Assembly (NCBI RefSeq): GCF_003719335.1
Contig: NZ_RIAS01000007.1
Span: forward strand, 186,001 to 250,000
Direction: 5' to 3'
DNA from: Paenibacillus amylolyticus
Lineage (GTDB): Bacteria > Bacillota > Bacilli > Paenibacillales > Paenibacillaceae
DNA length: 64,000 bases
In this document: in pieces, positions 1 through 9,868 of the stretch
How positions within the stretch are numbered: the first letter of the stretch is position 1
Layout of the letters: each line of letters begins with the position of its first letter
The notes under the pieces: model-generated
Told to the model about the DNA's origin: nothing
Seen by the model: the letters and a program-made list of their open reading frames with translations, nothing else
Databases searched by the model: none
Translations under genes and position numbers: made by a program

Positions 1-3000
1 GTTCTTTTCATGCGGAACAATGCGGTTGTGGAGGCGTGGAAAAATCAGAATCCATCGACGGTCACCCCGACACCAACGCCGACTGTAACACCGACTCCAC
101 AACCAACACCTACGGTGACGCCAAGTCCGAATCCAACGCCAAGCCCTGGAGGGAACAATGGCGGTAATGGAGGAGGAGGTGGAGGAACTCCTGGAGATAA
201 TAACGGCGGTGGAACACCAGGAGGCAACAATGGTGGTGAAACGCCTGGAGGAAACGGCGGTACCGATAATAAGACATATACACTTACTTTCGATAGCAAC
301 GGAGGTACGGCAGTTAAAGCGCAGACGGTCCGCAGTAACGAAAAGCTAACTAACCTGCCTGTTCCGATCAAGGACGGATACATCTTCCAAGGCTGGTTTA
401 CCGAAAGTGATCTTTCGTCCATCTTTGCGGAAGGAAGCACGGTAACTGCCGATACCAAATTGTATGCAAAATATACAGATAGCGTGGAAAATGCTGTACA
501 GCGCACACCGAGTTACTCTGTCTTGAATGTCAAGCCAGACTTCACTCTCACGCTACAGGATGCTTCGGGCAGTTTGTCAGCAACGGATGTCCAAGCTGGA
601 TTGACGTTCGTGGACACGGCGAATCCGGATTTTGCAGGAGTTAAAGTCACGGGAGGGAATGGTCTTTTCACCGTCGCTTCCGCTGCTGAAGACGGCAAGT
701 TTGTTGAAGGTAACACGTATCAGCTGACGTTGACGGATGAGAACCTGTCCTTCCAGGACCAAGATAAAACCACAAGCATTTATGTGTTTAGCGTTGCCAA
801 GCAAAAAGCCATGAACGTTCCGCTTAATGCGAATATGATCTATCTGGATTTCCAAGAGGTCACGGATATGATGCTGAACGGTGCGGAGGTGGGTTCACCC
901 GCAATTCCAGTGATCACTACAACAGTAGGCGGTAGCAGGAATTCGCTTGGGAAAGCGAGTGCAAGCGGAGGTACGTTTAAGTATGACGGCAGTACCAAAA
1001 TTCAAGTAGGTAATACCGTTGCAATTTACCAAGGGCTTCGACCGGATTTGCGTACAGTCGATACGACTGATGCAGATAATGGGGATGTGGCCTATATTCA
1101 AATTACAGCGGTGAATGGAACGACCTATACTTACGGACGAGCCAATGCCGATCAAGTGGTGTTCAGACCAGATGTATTGCCAGTTAGCATAGAGGCGGAC
1201 ACAGATGGTAATCCGAACAACAACTCTATCACGATTGAGCACATTGCTATAAATTATAGCGACAGCCTGTATAAACCGTTTGGATTGAACGAGCTGACCA
1301 CAGTCGATGTGGGCGATTTTATCGGATTTTATAGAGGTGAATTCGCCGCAGAAGGTTCCGGGGTTACTCATTATGGGCGCATTACATCAATTAAACCTGT
1401 GGCAGAGATGGATATTATCACGTATGAGGATGTCACGCTAGAAGATATCCAGAATGCCTTCAATATCTATCAGAAGCAGGCCATTGACGGCGAAGATCTG
1501 TTATCGGACAAACAAATTGAGAAACTTGAAAAGCAGATCGAACAGCAAGCGATTGCCAGTGGATTCGTTGATCAAGCCGCGGATTATTTATCTAATTTAG
1601 CAATGGAAACGAAAGAACTGAGAGGCATTCAGAAGATTAAAGCTCAGTCCTCCTCGGGCAAAAGTAGTCGGATGAGGGTGGAGAATCTAAACGTTGTCGC
1701 GTCGCTGGGCACACAGTTGAAACATATTAGCGGCCGGAGCTCCGGGGTGAGCGCAACCTTGCAAGTGAGTGCTGATATCGTCGTAGATGCTAATGAAGAG
1801 AATGATCTCGTCATCCATATGACGGGTGCTTTCGTTCAAGAGATGGCGCTGGATCTTGGCATTAACGGCGATATGCAGGGGCATTGGCTGACAGCGTGGG
1901 GGATTCCTTACTGGTACAGCATTGATGATTATGTGATTACCGCGAATCTCGATGCCTATAGCTATACCGGCATTAATATTACCGCAGAGATGGGTTTTGT
2001 TGAAGTTGATAAGCTGGAAGCGGCATTAGACAATTGGTTGGATGCCAAGACTTCCGGTAAGTTGAGTCAAGTACGGGATATCGCAACCGAGATCAAAGCC
2101 ATCATGAATGGTGTAGATGATAAAGATGCTATGGATGAGGAGAAGCTGAAGGAACAGTATCAAGAGATGCTGGAGGATGAAACGGAATGGGTAACGCTGA
2201 TTAAGAAGACGCTCATTGAAAAAAGCAAGCGAGTGGCTTACGGAATCATCGAAGTCAAATTTGAAGCGGAGTTTGTCGTTAGCGCTCAAGTGAATCTGTC
2301 CATTGGAGCGGATTTCTATTATAAAAGTGCCAAGCGTTACTTGGTGACTTTGCGCATATTAAGTTTCAGCGGCACGAGCAATACGGTAAGCTTGCCGGGC
2401 GACGGCGACTACCAGTTTACCTTCTATGTCATGGGCACGCTAGGCTTGCGGGCCGGTATTCATATGGAGCTCAAAGCAGGGATTGGCAGCGTTGATTTGA
2501 ATAGCATCGGGTTAGCTGTAGAACCTGGAGTATACGTCAATCTATGGGGTTACTTCTATTATCAGTTGAAGAATGTGAGCGGGGTGCAGAGCAGTAAAAC
2601 GTTAGGTGCCTTGTTTATTGAGATTGGCATTTATTTAGAAGTCGAAATAGGTGCTCAACTGGGTGATGGGATGCTTGAAGATAGCCTTCCACTGTATGAG
2701 AATACATGGCCTTTATATACAGCGGGGATGCAAGAAAGCATTGAGGACTTTGCCTATCCACAGGATGATGAGCTTGGTGTGATCTTTAGGGGAGGGCCTG
2801 GCGGGGCCAGCATTATTGATTTGCCGGAGTCATGGCTCAAGATGAAAGGTTTCGATCTGAAAACAGGTATGGACATCCAAGAAATATTTGATATTTCGCA
2901 TTTCGACATTCAAATAAGCGGCGATAACTTCATCTATAACCCGGAGAAGAAACAGATTAGTGTGAAAGACTGGAGGAAACTGTCGAGCACAGGCATGTTG

Positions 3001-5856
3001 GTGATTACTTGGAAGGCAGCACCTCTATCATTCAAGCCTAATGCGATCAAGCGCACCATTCCATTAAACTGGATCAAGAATAAAGATGGTGACATTTCAA
3101 TCGAATTCAACCCATCGAATGGAGAACCATCCGAGATCGTAACTGCCGCCTTTAATGCGGTACTTACGGTGAAAAACAAAATCCCTGCATATCCGGGATA
3201 TACGTTCGATGGCTGGTATACGGCTAGAATTGGTGGTACCAAAGTAGACATTCCGAAGCGGATGCCTGCAGGTTTATCTAACCTGTATGCGCATTGGACT
3301 GTGAACACGAATACACCATATAGAGTTAATTATTATTTGATGGATCCAAACGCTGGTAAATCGCCTACGCTTGCGGATTGGGAAATGCAGACAGGCATAA
3401 CCAATGAACTTGTTCGTATCACCTCTGACCGATACAAAGATCGTGGTTATATGGAAGGTACGACACAAGGTACCATTAAGGGAGACGGTTCGACGATTCT
3501 GAATGTATTTTATAAACCGATCAGTAAGACTGCGACATTCAACTTAGGTTATGAGGGTGCTTCAGAAAAGCAAATCACCGACTTGATCTATACGAATATC
3601 GTGAGTCGAATTCCGGTCCCATCAAGACAGGGATATAAATTTGCAGGATGGTCACCTTATATGCCAAGTACGATGCCGACAGAGTCTACGACATTTACGG
3701 CAAAATGGACAGCCAAGGATGATATGTCTTACAAAGTCGTATACCTGAAGCAAGATATTGGACAACCAACGTATACCGTTGCAGATACGGAAACGCATTA
3801 CGGTACAACTGATACAATGGCGGTACTTCCCGTCGAATCAATCAAGTCTTACGAAGGATTCACTGTAGACCCGACGTTCCCGGGTACTGTGCTGGAAGCC
3901 AACATTGCTGGCAACGGTACAACGGTTCTAAGGGTGTACTACAAGCGTAATATGTATAAGCTAACGATGGATTATAAAGATCAAAGTACACCTAAAAAAG
4001 TAGTCGACAACGTACCCTATGGATCAACGACTTCAATTCATATTGGTGATCCGATCTGGCAAGGCCATCAATTCAAAGGATGGTCGCCCGCCCCACAAGC
4101 AACGATGCCTGCGCAGAATGTCGAGTATACAGCGAAGTGGGACATCGACCAATATACCGTCAGCTTCAATAGTAATGGCGGAGAGGAGGACGTTCCTGAT
4201 CAAATGTTGGATTATGGCGCAACGGCAAGTGAACCGCAAGCCCCAACCAATCCAGATAATCAAACCTTCGGAGGCTGGTACAGTGACAGTGCGTTGACGA
4301 AGCCTTACAATTTCGCAACACCAGTGACGAGTAATATTACGCTGTACGCGAAATGGATGCGTAGTTTTACGATGAGCTTCGACAGTAACGGCGGATCAGA
4401 GACTTCTGACCAGATGGTTTACGAAGGAACTAAACCTGTGGCACCTAAGTCGCCAACACGTGAGGGATATGTGTTCGCAGGTTGGTTTAGCGATACAGGC
4501 CTGACTAAAGGGTATAACTTCACAACCGAAACTGTAAAAGGCAATATCACATTGTATGCAAAATGGACAATTGCTCAGAAATATGAGTATCAAGTGCGAT
4601 TCTACGAGACGGGTGTAGTACTGTTACAACAGCAGATGGTGAAAGAAGGTGGCGTGGCAGAGTCATTCGAACCAAAACCAAGAGAAGGCTATACGTTCCT
4701 GTATTGGAGAGATAAAGAGACACGGAGCAAGCCATTTGATTTTACAACACCGATCACACGAAATCATGATTTATACACGGCATGGCAAACGAATAGCTAT
4801 GAGGTAAGCTTTATGAGTAACGGCACTAAGGTAAGCAGCCAGTCCGTGTATTATAATCAATCAGCAAAAACACCTTCAACGCCAACGAGGGAGGGTTACG
4901 TATTTAAAGGCTGGTATAGTGACACTGATTTGAAGAACGCATACAACTTTAGTAGCCCGGTGCTGAATCATATTACGCTGTACGCGAAGTGGGCACCTAT
5001 GTTCACAGTGAGCTTCGACAGTAAAGGCGGGTCAACAGTAAACAGTCAGACAATTGAATACAATGCTAAAGCCACAACACCTGCCTCCCCAACGCAGACA
5101 GGCTACGCATTCGGTGGATGGTATAGCAATGAAGGTTTAACGGATGCCTACAATTTTGCATCGCCGGTGACGACAAACGTTACGTTGTATGCGAAATGGA
5201 CACCTTTATTCACAGTAAACTTCGACCTTAAGGGTGGGGCGCCAGTAGTCGATCCAAAGACGGTGGTCGAAGGAAGTTTAGTTGCGACCCCTGTCGAACC
5301 TGTGCGAGAAGGTTATGTGTTTGGCGGATGGTACAGCGATGAAGGGTTGACCACTGCCTATGGTTTCGAAACCCCTGTGACGTCAAACATCACGTTGTAT
5401 GCAAAATGGAAGGCTCTGTTTACAATAGGGTTCGTTGCAGGTATTGACTCAACTCCACCGGTTCGGAAGATCGTGGTAGAGGGCGATGTGGCTCATGCAC
5501 CTGACGCTTCTGAACTTCCATCCAATCCAGGAAATATAATCTACGGATGGACTAAGGATTTTACAACTAAAATCCCTTACGATTTCGCAACACCGGTGAC
5601 AGGGAACTTCAATTTGATTGCAATGTGGAGTAAGATTTACACGGTGAATTTCGAGACTAATGGTGGTTCAGCAGTAGAGACTCAGATTCTCGGTAGCCAA
5701 AATCTAGTCAAAGTCCCTGAACCTCCGACAAAGCCAGGATTTTTATTCGAAGGATGGTACAAAAATTCAGGTTTGACCGTTCCTTATGATTTCGAGCAAT
5801 TGGTCATAAACGGAAACCTTACACGTACCATATACGCCAAGTGGACTGAACTCTAA
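1..5856 (+). CDS. giant InlB-type (Flg_new) repeat surface protein, 5' end outside window
   Basis: The frame is open from base 1 (V-L-F before the first ATG at 10), so the true N-terminus and any signal peptide lie upstream. Residue numbers here count from that ATG. A Pro/Thr linker (TVTPTPTPTV, residues 17-45) and a Gly/Asn-rich linker precede one Flg_new repeat (about 90-155, ending KLYAKYT). A long beta-rich middle follows (160-1030) with an acidic helical stretch near 490-550. From about 1030 to the end I count eleven more repeats of the type F-SNGG...GY-F-GWYS...ITLYAKW, interleaved with two MucBP-like units (YRVNYYLMD, YKVVYLKQD). Such repeats are known from adhesins and wall-associated proteins. 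No SLH or LPXTG signal is seen at the C-terminus, so an anchor, if present, is N-terminal. The role is probably extracellular binding; the ligand is unknown. A rho-independent terminator follows. Confidence 0.85.
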   Translation, partial: VLFMRNNAVVEAWKNQNPSTVTPTPTPTVTPTPQPTPTVTPSPNPTPSPGGNNGGNGGGGGGTPGDNNGGGTPGGNNGGETPGGNGGTDNKTYTLTFDSNGGTAVKAQTVRSNEKLTNLPVPIKDGYIFQGWFTESDLSSIFAEGSTVTADTKLYAKYTDSVENAVQRTPSYSVLNVKPDFTLTLQDASGSLSATDVQAGLTFVDTANPDFAGVKVTGGNGLFTVASAAEDGKFVEGNTYQLTLTDENLSFQDQDKTTSIYVFSVAKQKAMNVPLNANMIYLDFQEVTDMMLNGAEVGSPAIPVITTTVGGSRNSLGKASASGGTFKYDGSTKIQVGNTVAIYQGLRPDLRTVDTTDADNGDVAYIQITAVNGTTYTYGRANADQVVFRPDVLPVSIEADTDGNPNNNSITIEHIAINYSDSLYKPFGLNELTTVDVGDFIGFYRGEFAAEGSGVTHYGRITSIKPVAEMDIITYEDVTLEDIQNAFNIYQKQAIDGEDLLSDKQIEKLEKQIEQQAIASGFVDQAADYLSNLAMETKELRGIQKIKAQSSSGKSSRMRVENLNVVASLGTQLKHISGRSSGVSATLQVSADIVVDANEENDLVIHMTGAFVQEMALDLGINGDMQGHWLTAWGIPYWYSIDDYVITANLDAYSYTGINITAEMGFVEVDKLEAALDNWLDAKTSGKLSQVRDIATEIKAIMNGVDDKDAMDEEKLKEQYQEMLEDETEWVTLIKKTLIEKSKRVAYGIIEVKFEAEFVVSAQVNLSIGADFYYKSAKRYLVTLRILSFSGTSNTVSLPGDGDYQFTFYVMGTLGLRAGIHMELKAGIGSVDLNSIGLAVEPGVYVNLWGYFYYQLKNVSGVQSSKTLGALFIEIGIYLEVEIGAQLGDGMLEDSLPLYENTWPLYTAGMQESIEDFAYPQDDELGVIFRGGPGGASIIDLPESWLKMKGFDLKTGMDIQEIFDISHFDIQISGDNFIYNPEKKQISVKDWRKLSSTGMLVITWKAAPLSFKPNAIKRTIPLNWIKNKDGDISIEFNPSNGEPSEIVTAAFNAVLTVKNKIPAYPGYTFDGWYTARIGGTKVDIPKRMPAGLSNLYAHWTVNTNTPYRVNYYLMDPNAGKSPTLADWEMQTGITNELVRITSDRYKDRGYMEGTTQGTIKGDGSTILNVFYKPISKTATFNLGYEGASEKQITDLIYTNIVSRIPVPSRQGYKFAGWSPYMPSTMPTESTTFTAKWTAKDDMSYKVVYLKQDIGQPTYTVADTETHYGTTDTMAVLPVESIKSYEGFTVDPTFPGTVLEANIAGNGTTVLRVYYKRNMYKLTMDYKDQSTPKKVVDNVPYGSTTSIHIGDPIWQGHQFKGWSPAPQATMPAQNVEYTAKWDIDQYTVSFNSNGGEEDVPDQMLDYGATASEPQAPTNPDNQTFGGWYSDSALTKPYNFATPVTSNITLYAKWMRSFTMSFDSNGGSETSDQMVYEGTKPVAPKSPTREGYVFAGWFSDTGLTKGYNFTTETVKGNITLYAKWTIAQKYEYQVRFYETGVVLLQQQMVKEGGVAESFEPKPREGYTFLYWRDKETRSKPFDFTTPITRNHDLYTAWQTNSYEVSFMSNGTKVSSQSVYYNQSAKTPSTPTREGYVFKGWYSDTDLKNAYNFSSPVLNHITLYAKWAPMFTVSFDSKGGSTVNSQTIEYNAKATTPASPTQTGYAFGGWYSNEGLTDAYNFASPVTTNVTLYAKWTPLFTVNFDLKGGAPVVDPKTVVEGSLVATPVEPVREGYVFGGWYSDEGLTTAYGFETPVTSNITLYAKWKALFTIGFVAGIDSTPPVRKIVVEGDVAHAPDASELPSNPGNIIYGWTKDFTTKIPYDFATPVTGNFNLIAMWSKIYTVNFETNGGSAVETQILGSQNLVKVPEPPTKPGFLFEGWYKNSGLTVPYDFEQLVINGNLTRTIYAKWTEL

Positions 5857-5891
5857 TAAATAGTTTGACAGAAATTTTAAAGGTTAGCTCA

Positions 5892-5929
5892 AAAGTCGAT
5901 TGCCCTGAAATTCAGTGCAGTCGGCTTTT
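5892..5929 (+). terminator. rho-independent terminator of the InlB-repeat gene
   Basis: The arms AAAGTCGATTGC and GCAGTCGGCTTT pair over 12 positions (some G-U), with an inner CTGAA/TTCAG extension, and end in a short T run 36-70 bases after the stop codon. Confidence 0.65.
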
Positions 5930-5972
5930 CGTATTATTGTAATGATAAATCATTAAGATATATTAGGAGAAA

Positions 5973-6007
5973 AAAACTAAGAGAGGCTTTCGCCCCTCTT
6001 TAGTTTT
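5973..6007. terminator. bidirectional terminator between convergent genes
   Basis: AAAACTAA...TTAGTTTT outer arms enclose a GC-rich inner stem (GAGAGG/CCCCTC) with a short loop. The A run on the left and T run on the right make it usable from both strands; it sits between the plus-strand surface protein gene and the end of the minus-strand LRR gene. Confidence 0.6.
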
Positions 6008-6055
6008 CCTTAAACTCCTGTGATTAAAAATTCCCATTGATATCCGTACAATTGG

Positions 6056-7921
6056 CTAATATACCTTCACGTCCGTTCCAAGCACAGACTTGTTCTGAAC
6101 CGAATTGCCGGATAGATATACTTTTTTCAGATTGGGCAGCTTGCTTAAGATCTCCGCATTGGAAATGGCATTGTTTTCGAGATGGAGTTCTTCAATGGCT
6201 CGCCAGTTGCTCATAAATTCAAGCGAAGCTAGGTTACTGTCTTGTAGGGTAAAGGAACGCAGAGCGGACAGCTTGGCAAAGTAAGGCATCATCTGGTCCA
6301 CTTCACTGACGGATGCATTGTTTATGCTAAAATAAGGCTCCTCTAAGGTTAGGTGCTCAAGCACTTTGTTCTCCGCGCCTACCTTTTGTTCGAAATTCAG
6401 CCTGCATTCAGAGCACACCAGCGATTTCACCTGCTTCAAACGAAATAAGGCATCACTTTCACTGTACAATGATGAATCATCAATGTTTAGTTTCTGTAAG
6501 CGAGGTAAGCGATCCAGAGCGTTTAGACGAGTGATATCACTGATCTCCGAAAGAAAAAGCTGTTCTAGCTTCGAGAATTTCCCTAGTGTAGCCAGATTTA
6601 ACTCCCCGCTTCCGCCACGGAGCGTCAGGCTGGTAACAGTAGGTGCCTTAAGTTCGGGGAGAAAGGCACCCGGAATTTCCACTTGTACTGCATTAGGCAA
6701 GGTCAGCGCTTCCGCATTCTCGTAGTACCCAGATAACCTCAATTCCCGCAAAGAGGACAGGCTATTTATGGCCTTTACCGAGCTAAGCTTGCTTAAGGAA
6801 GCAAGGCGCAGTTTGGTAATCGAGGTTTTACCGGCGAGCGGTTCCAAACTGGAAAAGTTTAAACTCTCGATGTCTAGCTTCTGTAGAGCAGGCATATTTT
6901 GCACAAAGTCGATGGACTTTACGTTGTTCAAATACGAAAGCTGAAGTTCTTGAAGCTGGGTTAAGGCGTATAACGGCTGCAAGTCTGTGGTTTCACTGTA
7001 GTTGATGGATAAGGATGTCAGCCCGGTCATGGACGATAACCATCCCAATTCATTGACAAAAGTGAGCGACAGGGATTTGAGCGGCAGTTTGTTTAACAAG
7101 TGAAAATCCGTTATAGACTCATCGACATAGGTAATCGATAAAGAGTTCAGGTTAGGAAATTCCAGCAGTAAGGCTAATTCCTGGTTGCTGCGAAGCTGGG
7201 TAGAAAGGTGCGTAATTTTAGACTTGTCACCAAAGTAGCTGGAAAACGAATTAAAGGATTCGTTAAAAGCGCCACCATAGCTTTTCAGTCCAGACATGTG
7301 AGCAAACGTGGTTTGATCCGTCTGGGCAATTTCATAGGTTCCCGTCAGGTCGAGCGCTGTAAGTCCCGTAAAAGCTTCAAAATCTCGCTGATCGATCTTC
7401 TGTGCATTCAGCTTCTTGTCCTGAGTAACATAAGTGATCTTCTCGGCCTTTTCATCGCTGAAGGGATCGGAGAAACTATAGGTAAACTGCCATTGGTCAC
7501 TATCCAGATAATCTACGGTCAAATAGCGCACACGAGCGAGTTCCTCTTCTGTCGGCAAGGCAGACCCTTTATCAAAGATATCCCGCAAAAAGGAGAGCAG
7601 AACCTCGCTTTCCGGCATCTTGCGTACAGGCAGATTGGCTTCTGTTTTTTGAAGCGTGGAACTTGTACTGTAGTAAAAATAAGCACCGATGGCACCCGAT
7701 AGGATGAACATCAGTATCAGTAATAGCCTTACGGAGACGTTTGGCTTCGGCGCTACCTTAGGAGGCGTTCCGTGGTAATGATTAATGGTTTGGTCTACAT
7801 AGTAGACATGATTTTGCTTCAACAAAAGCTCTGTTTCACAATACGGACACTTTAAAACTTGCCCCTCCTTGTATTCAATTCTTCCGTTGCAATTGGGACA
7901 GTTTAACGGAATAAATGCCAC
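6056..7921 (-). CDS. membrane-anchored leucine-rich-repeat protein with N-terminal zinc ribbon
   Basis: The start is taken at a GTG because AAGGAGGAGG lies five bases upstream of it; the ATG 18 bases further up (7939) has no ribosome binding site and would place that motif inside the coding region. The product is 621 aa. An N-terminal zinc ribbon (NCPNCNGR...CPYCET) is followed by one transmembrane helix (LLLILMFILSGAIGAYFYY, about residues 65-83). A long series of irregular leucine-rich repeats of about 22 residues then runs to the C-terminus (for example LTSLSINYSETTDLQPL, LQKLDIESLNFSSLEPL, IEELHLENNAISNAEIL). The orientation is probably a cytoplasmic ribbon and an external LRR domain, which would suit protein-protein contact. 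I do not recognise a specific function. It is monocistronic, with its own terminator. Confidence 0.75.
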   Translation of the reverse strand: MAFIPLNCPNCNGRIEYKEGQVLKCPYCETELLLKQNHVYYVDQTINHYHGTPPKVAPKPNVSVRLLLILMFILSGAIGAYFYYSTSSTLQKTEANLPVRKMPESEVLLSFLRDIFDKGSALPTEEELARVRYLTVDYLDSDQWQFTYSFSDPFSDEKAEKITYVTQDKKLNAQKIDQRDFEAFTGLTALDLTGTYEIAQTDQTTFAHMSGLKSYGGAFNESFNSFSSYFGDKSKITHLSTQLRSNQELALLLEFPNLNSLSITYVDESITDFHLLNKLPLKSLSLTFVNELGWLSSMTGLTSLSINYSETTDLQPLYALTQLQELQLSYLNNVKSIDFVQNMPALQKLDIESLNFSSLEPLAGKTSITKLRLASLSKLSSVKAINSLSSLRELRLSGYYENAEALTLPNAVQVEIPGAFLPELKAPTVTSLTLRGGSGELNLATLGKFSKLEQLFLSEISDITRLNALDRLPRLQKLNIDDSSLYSESDALFRLKQVKSLVCSECRLNFEQKVGAENKVLEHLTLEEPYFSINNASVSEVDQMMPYFAKLSALRSFTLQDSNLASLEFMSNWRAIEELHLENNAISNAEILSKLPNLKKVYLSGNSVQNKSVLGTDVKVY

Positions 7922-8033
7922 GGATGCCTCCTCCTTCATAATGATGATTGTAAGATCATACTGAACTGGCTCACACTATAGTTTATCGTTCTGAAGTGTT
8001 ACGTTCAATATGAGAACGAAGTTTCACATAGAG

Positions 8034-8058
8034 AAGGAGCAGGGGGAACCTGCTCCTT
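8034..8058 (-). terminator. possible terminator hairpin after the GNAT gene
   Basis: A perfect 10-bp stem AAGGAGCAGG/CCTGCTCCTT with loop GGGAA lies between two minus-strand genes, 65-90 bases past the end of the GNAT gene. No long T tract follows on the minus strand, so it may be a weak terminator or only an RNA hairpin. Confidence 0.4.
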
Positions 8059-8123
8059 TGTGGTCTATTTTTAAGTTTGAACGAGGATAGTTATTATGAA
8101 GATAAGCATCATTAAATAGCCCA

Positions 8124-9008
8124 CTAAGCGATGGATGTAATCGGATGTTTAACGTGCACAGGATAGAGGTTATCACCATGGTTTTTTACAAATAAGCCAT
8201 CATTGTTGATTGAACTTATGAATTCCATATCTTTATTTTCATCCGGTGTAAAATGGAACGTCACTTTCTCGGTATCTGCACCGGCAATCTTATTCAGAAT
8301 ATCTTTCATATTGATTTCAGTTAAGCTGACAACATCGAAGAGGTCGATATTGTTGTCTTCTTTCTGATAAATGACAATGACGTTTTCGTTTTCCAAATAA
8401 TAAATATTATCACTAAATACATTCAAGCAATAAAACATGAATATGCCAGGGGTATGATCGGTTGCAAACCGCTTGGAAACAGGCAAGCGTTGCGATGCGA
8501 ATTGTTGAATAAGATGTAAATCCTCTGCGTCAGTTACATCTAGTTTCCGCAGGTTCGCAGATTCTAATGGGTTAGCTGTAAAATGAAAGTCCATTGAAAA
8601 TAAATGTTCTTCTACAGCTTTGAACCCAAACTTGGGATAGAAATCAAGAACGGATTCATTGGCAAAAAGGTACATGAGATCGTACTTGTTTTCGTATTCC
8701 TCCAAAATTTTGTTCATTAAACGCGCAGATAGTCCTTTCCCGCGGTAGTCGGGATGTGTCATCACCGTGCCAATTTGGATTGCTTTTTTCTTCTCTCCGT
8801 GGATGATCAGCTCAAGGATATTGACAGATGCGTTGGCAACGACCTGATCTCCATCTACAAACGAGAAAGGAATGTATCCTTCGCCCCAGCAACCATGTTG
8901 GTACCAATTTTCAAAATGGATATCAAATGTACTTGCAGCGAGTTCAAAAAAACTGTTCCGAAGTGTGTCATTGTTTTTATAATTTTTCGTAAATTTCAAA
9001 TCCTTCAT
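8124..9008 (-). CDS. GNAT family N-acetyltransferase
   Basis: 294 aa, started by ATG with AGGAG 8 bases upstream. The N-terminal half carries the GNAT fold with the acetyl-CoA loop (IGTVMTHPDYRGKGLSARLM, about residues 80-100; R-x-x-G-x-G/S pattern) followed by YLFANESVLDFYPKFGF, the usual motif B end. The C-terminal 150 residues look like the second lobe of the larger two-lobe GNATs, ending at residue 294. The family transfers acetyl from acetyl-CoA to an amine; the substrate cannot be read from the sequence. It stands alone between terminator-like hairpins. Confidence 0.85.
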   Translation of the reverse strand: MKDLKFTKNYKNNDTLRNSFFELAASTFDIHFENWYQHGCWGEGYIPFSFVDGDQVVANASVNILELIIHGEKKKAIQIGTVMTHPDYRGKGLSARLMNKILEEYENKYDLMYLFANESVLDFYPKFGFKAVEEHLFSMDFHFTANPLESANLRKLDVTDAEDLHLIQQFASQRLPVSKRFATDHTPGIFMFYCLNVFSDNIYYLENENVIVIYQKEDNNIDLFDVVSLTEINMKDILNKIAGADTEKVTFHFTPDENKDMEFISSINNDGLFVKNHGDNLYPVHVKHPITSIA

Positions 9009-9138
9009 GATATGTTCTCCTTAGCTTTTTTCTATGTATGTTAATAAGCCCAATTCCTCTTACATTTCTACCAGTATATTATTCGGCAAATAACGTTTAA
9101 ACCCCTTCATTTCATATCCTCCTGTTATGTTAATAACA

Positions 9139-9169
9139 AAAGAAAAGAACCGCCAATAAGGCGCGGCTC
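9139..9169 (-). terminator. terminator after the clpP operon
   Basis: On the minus strand GAGCCGC pairs with GCGGTTC around a 9-base loop and is followed by TTTTCTTTTG. It lies about 100 bases downstream of the clpP stop codon. Confidence 0.6.
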
Positions 9170-9270
9170 TTGATTAGTAATCGTAAATTTATGTATCTTC
9201 TTGATCGTCTGTAACTTCGGCAACGGCTGTAATTGAAGCATAGGGGAAGCACCATCCACCCATTCGGCAT

Positions 9271-9855
9271 TTATTGTGCTACATAGAGTACCCTGTCAAT
9301 CAAACCGTAATCTTTGGCTTCATGCGCATTCATAAAATTGTCTCTGTCGGTATCTCGTTCAATGTTCTCCAAGGGCTGGCCTGTTTGCCCAGATAGAATA
9401 TTGTTGATGTTATCCCGTAATCGAATAATGCGTTTAGCGCTAATAGCAATATCTGAGGCTTGACCTTGTGCTCCGCCAAGCGGTTGATGAATCATAATTT
9501 CGCTGTTCGGAAGCGCGAATCGTTTACCTTTTGCACCATTAGATAGTAAAAAGGCACCCATAGATGCAGCCATGCCAACACATAGTGTAGATACATCGGC
9601 CTTAACTAAATGCATGGCATCATAAATGCCCATACCTGCTGTAATGGAACCGCCAGGTGAATTAATGTACATATGAATGTCCTTTTCTGAATCCATGGCA
9701 TCCAAATAGAGAAGCTGTGCGATTACGGTGTTGGCTACTGCGTCTGTAATCTCCCCGGACACAAACAAGATTCGGTCTTGCAGCAGCCTGGAGTAAATGT
9801 CGTAGGTGCGTTCCCCGCGAGAGGATTGTTCGACAACGTAAGGAATCAGATTCAT
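9271..9855 (-). CDS. clpP: ATP-dependent Clp protease proteolytic subunit paralogue (ClpP)
   Basis: 194 aa from the ATG of [10 protein letters not shown], preceded by AAAGGGG at proper spacing; a longer frame upstream (to 9975) is not used because that region belongs to the preceding reading frame of the operon. The serine-protease triad of ClpP is in place: Ser in [12 protein letters not shown], His in [11 protein letters not shown], Asp in [31 protein letters not shown] and the LIDRVL end are also typical. ClpP forms tetradecameric barrels that degrade proteins fed by Clp ATPases. No ATPase gene is adjacent; it is third in an operon with a MerR-type regulator and a broken gene, so this is probably a second, specially regulated ClpP rather than the housekeeping copy. 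Confidence 0.92.
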   Translation of the reverse strand: MNLIPYVVEQSSRGERTYDIYSRLLQDRILFVSGEITDAVANTVIAQLLYLDAMDSEKDIHMYINSPGGSITAGMGIYDAMHLVKADVSTLCVGMAASMGAFLLSNGAKGKRFALPNSEIMIHQPLGGAQGQASDIAISAKRIIRLRDNINNILSGQTGQPLENIERDTDRDNFMNAHEAKDYGLIDRVLYVAQ

Positions 9856-9868
9856 AGTGATTACCCCT

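Noticed and set aside
45..506. Pro-rich 153-codon frame on the minus strand
   Set aside because: It is the complement of the Thr-Pro and Gly-rich linker of the InlB-repeat gene; composition follows from that and no ribosome binding site is present.
9190..9264. 24-codon frame on the minus strand behind clpP (MGGWCFPYAS...)
   Set aside because: No ribosome binding site and no partner genes; could be chance.
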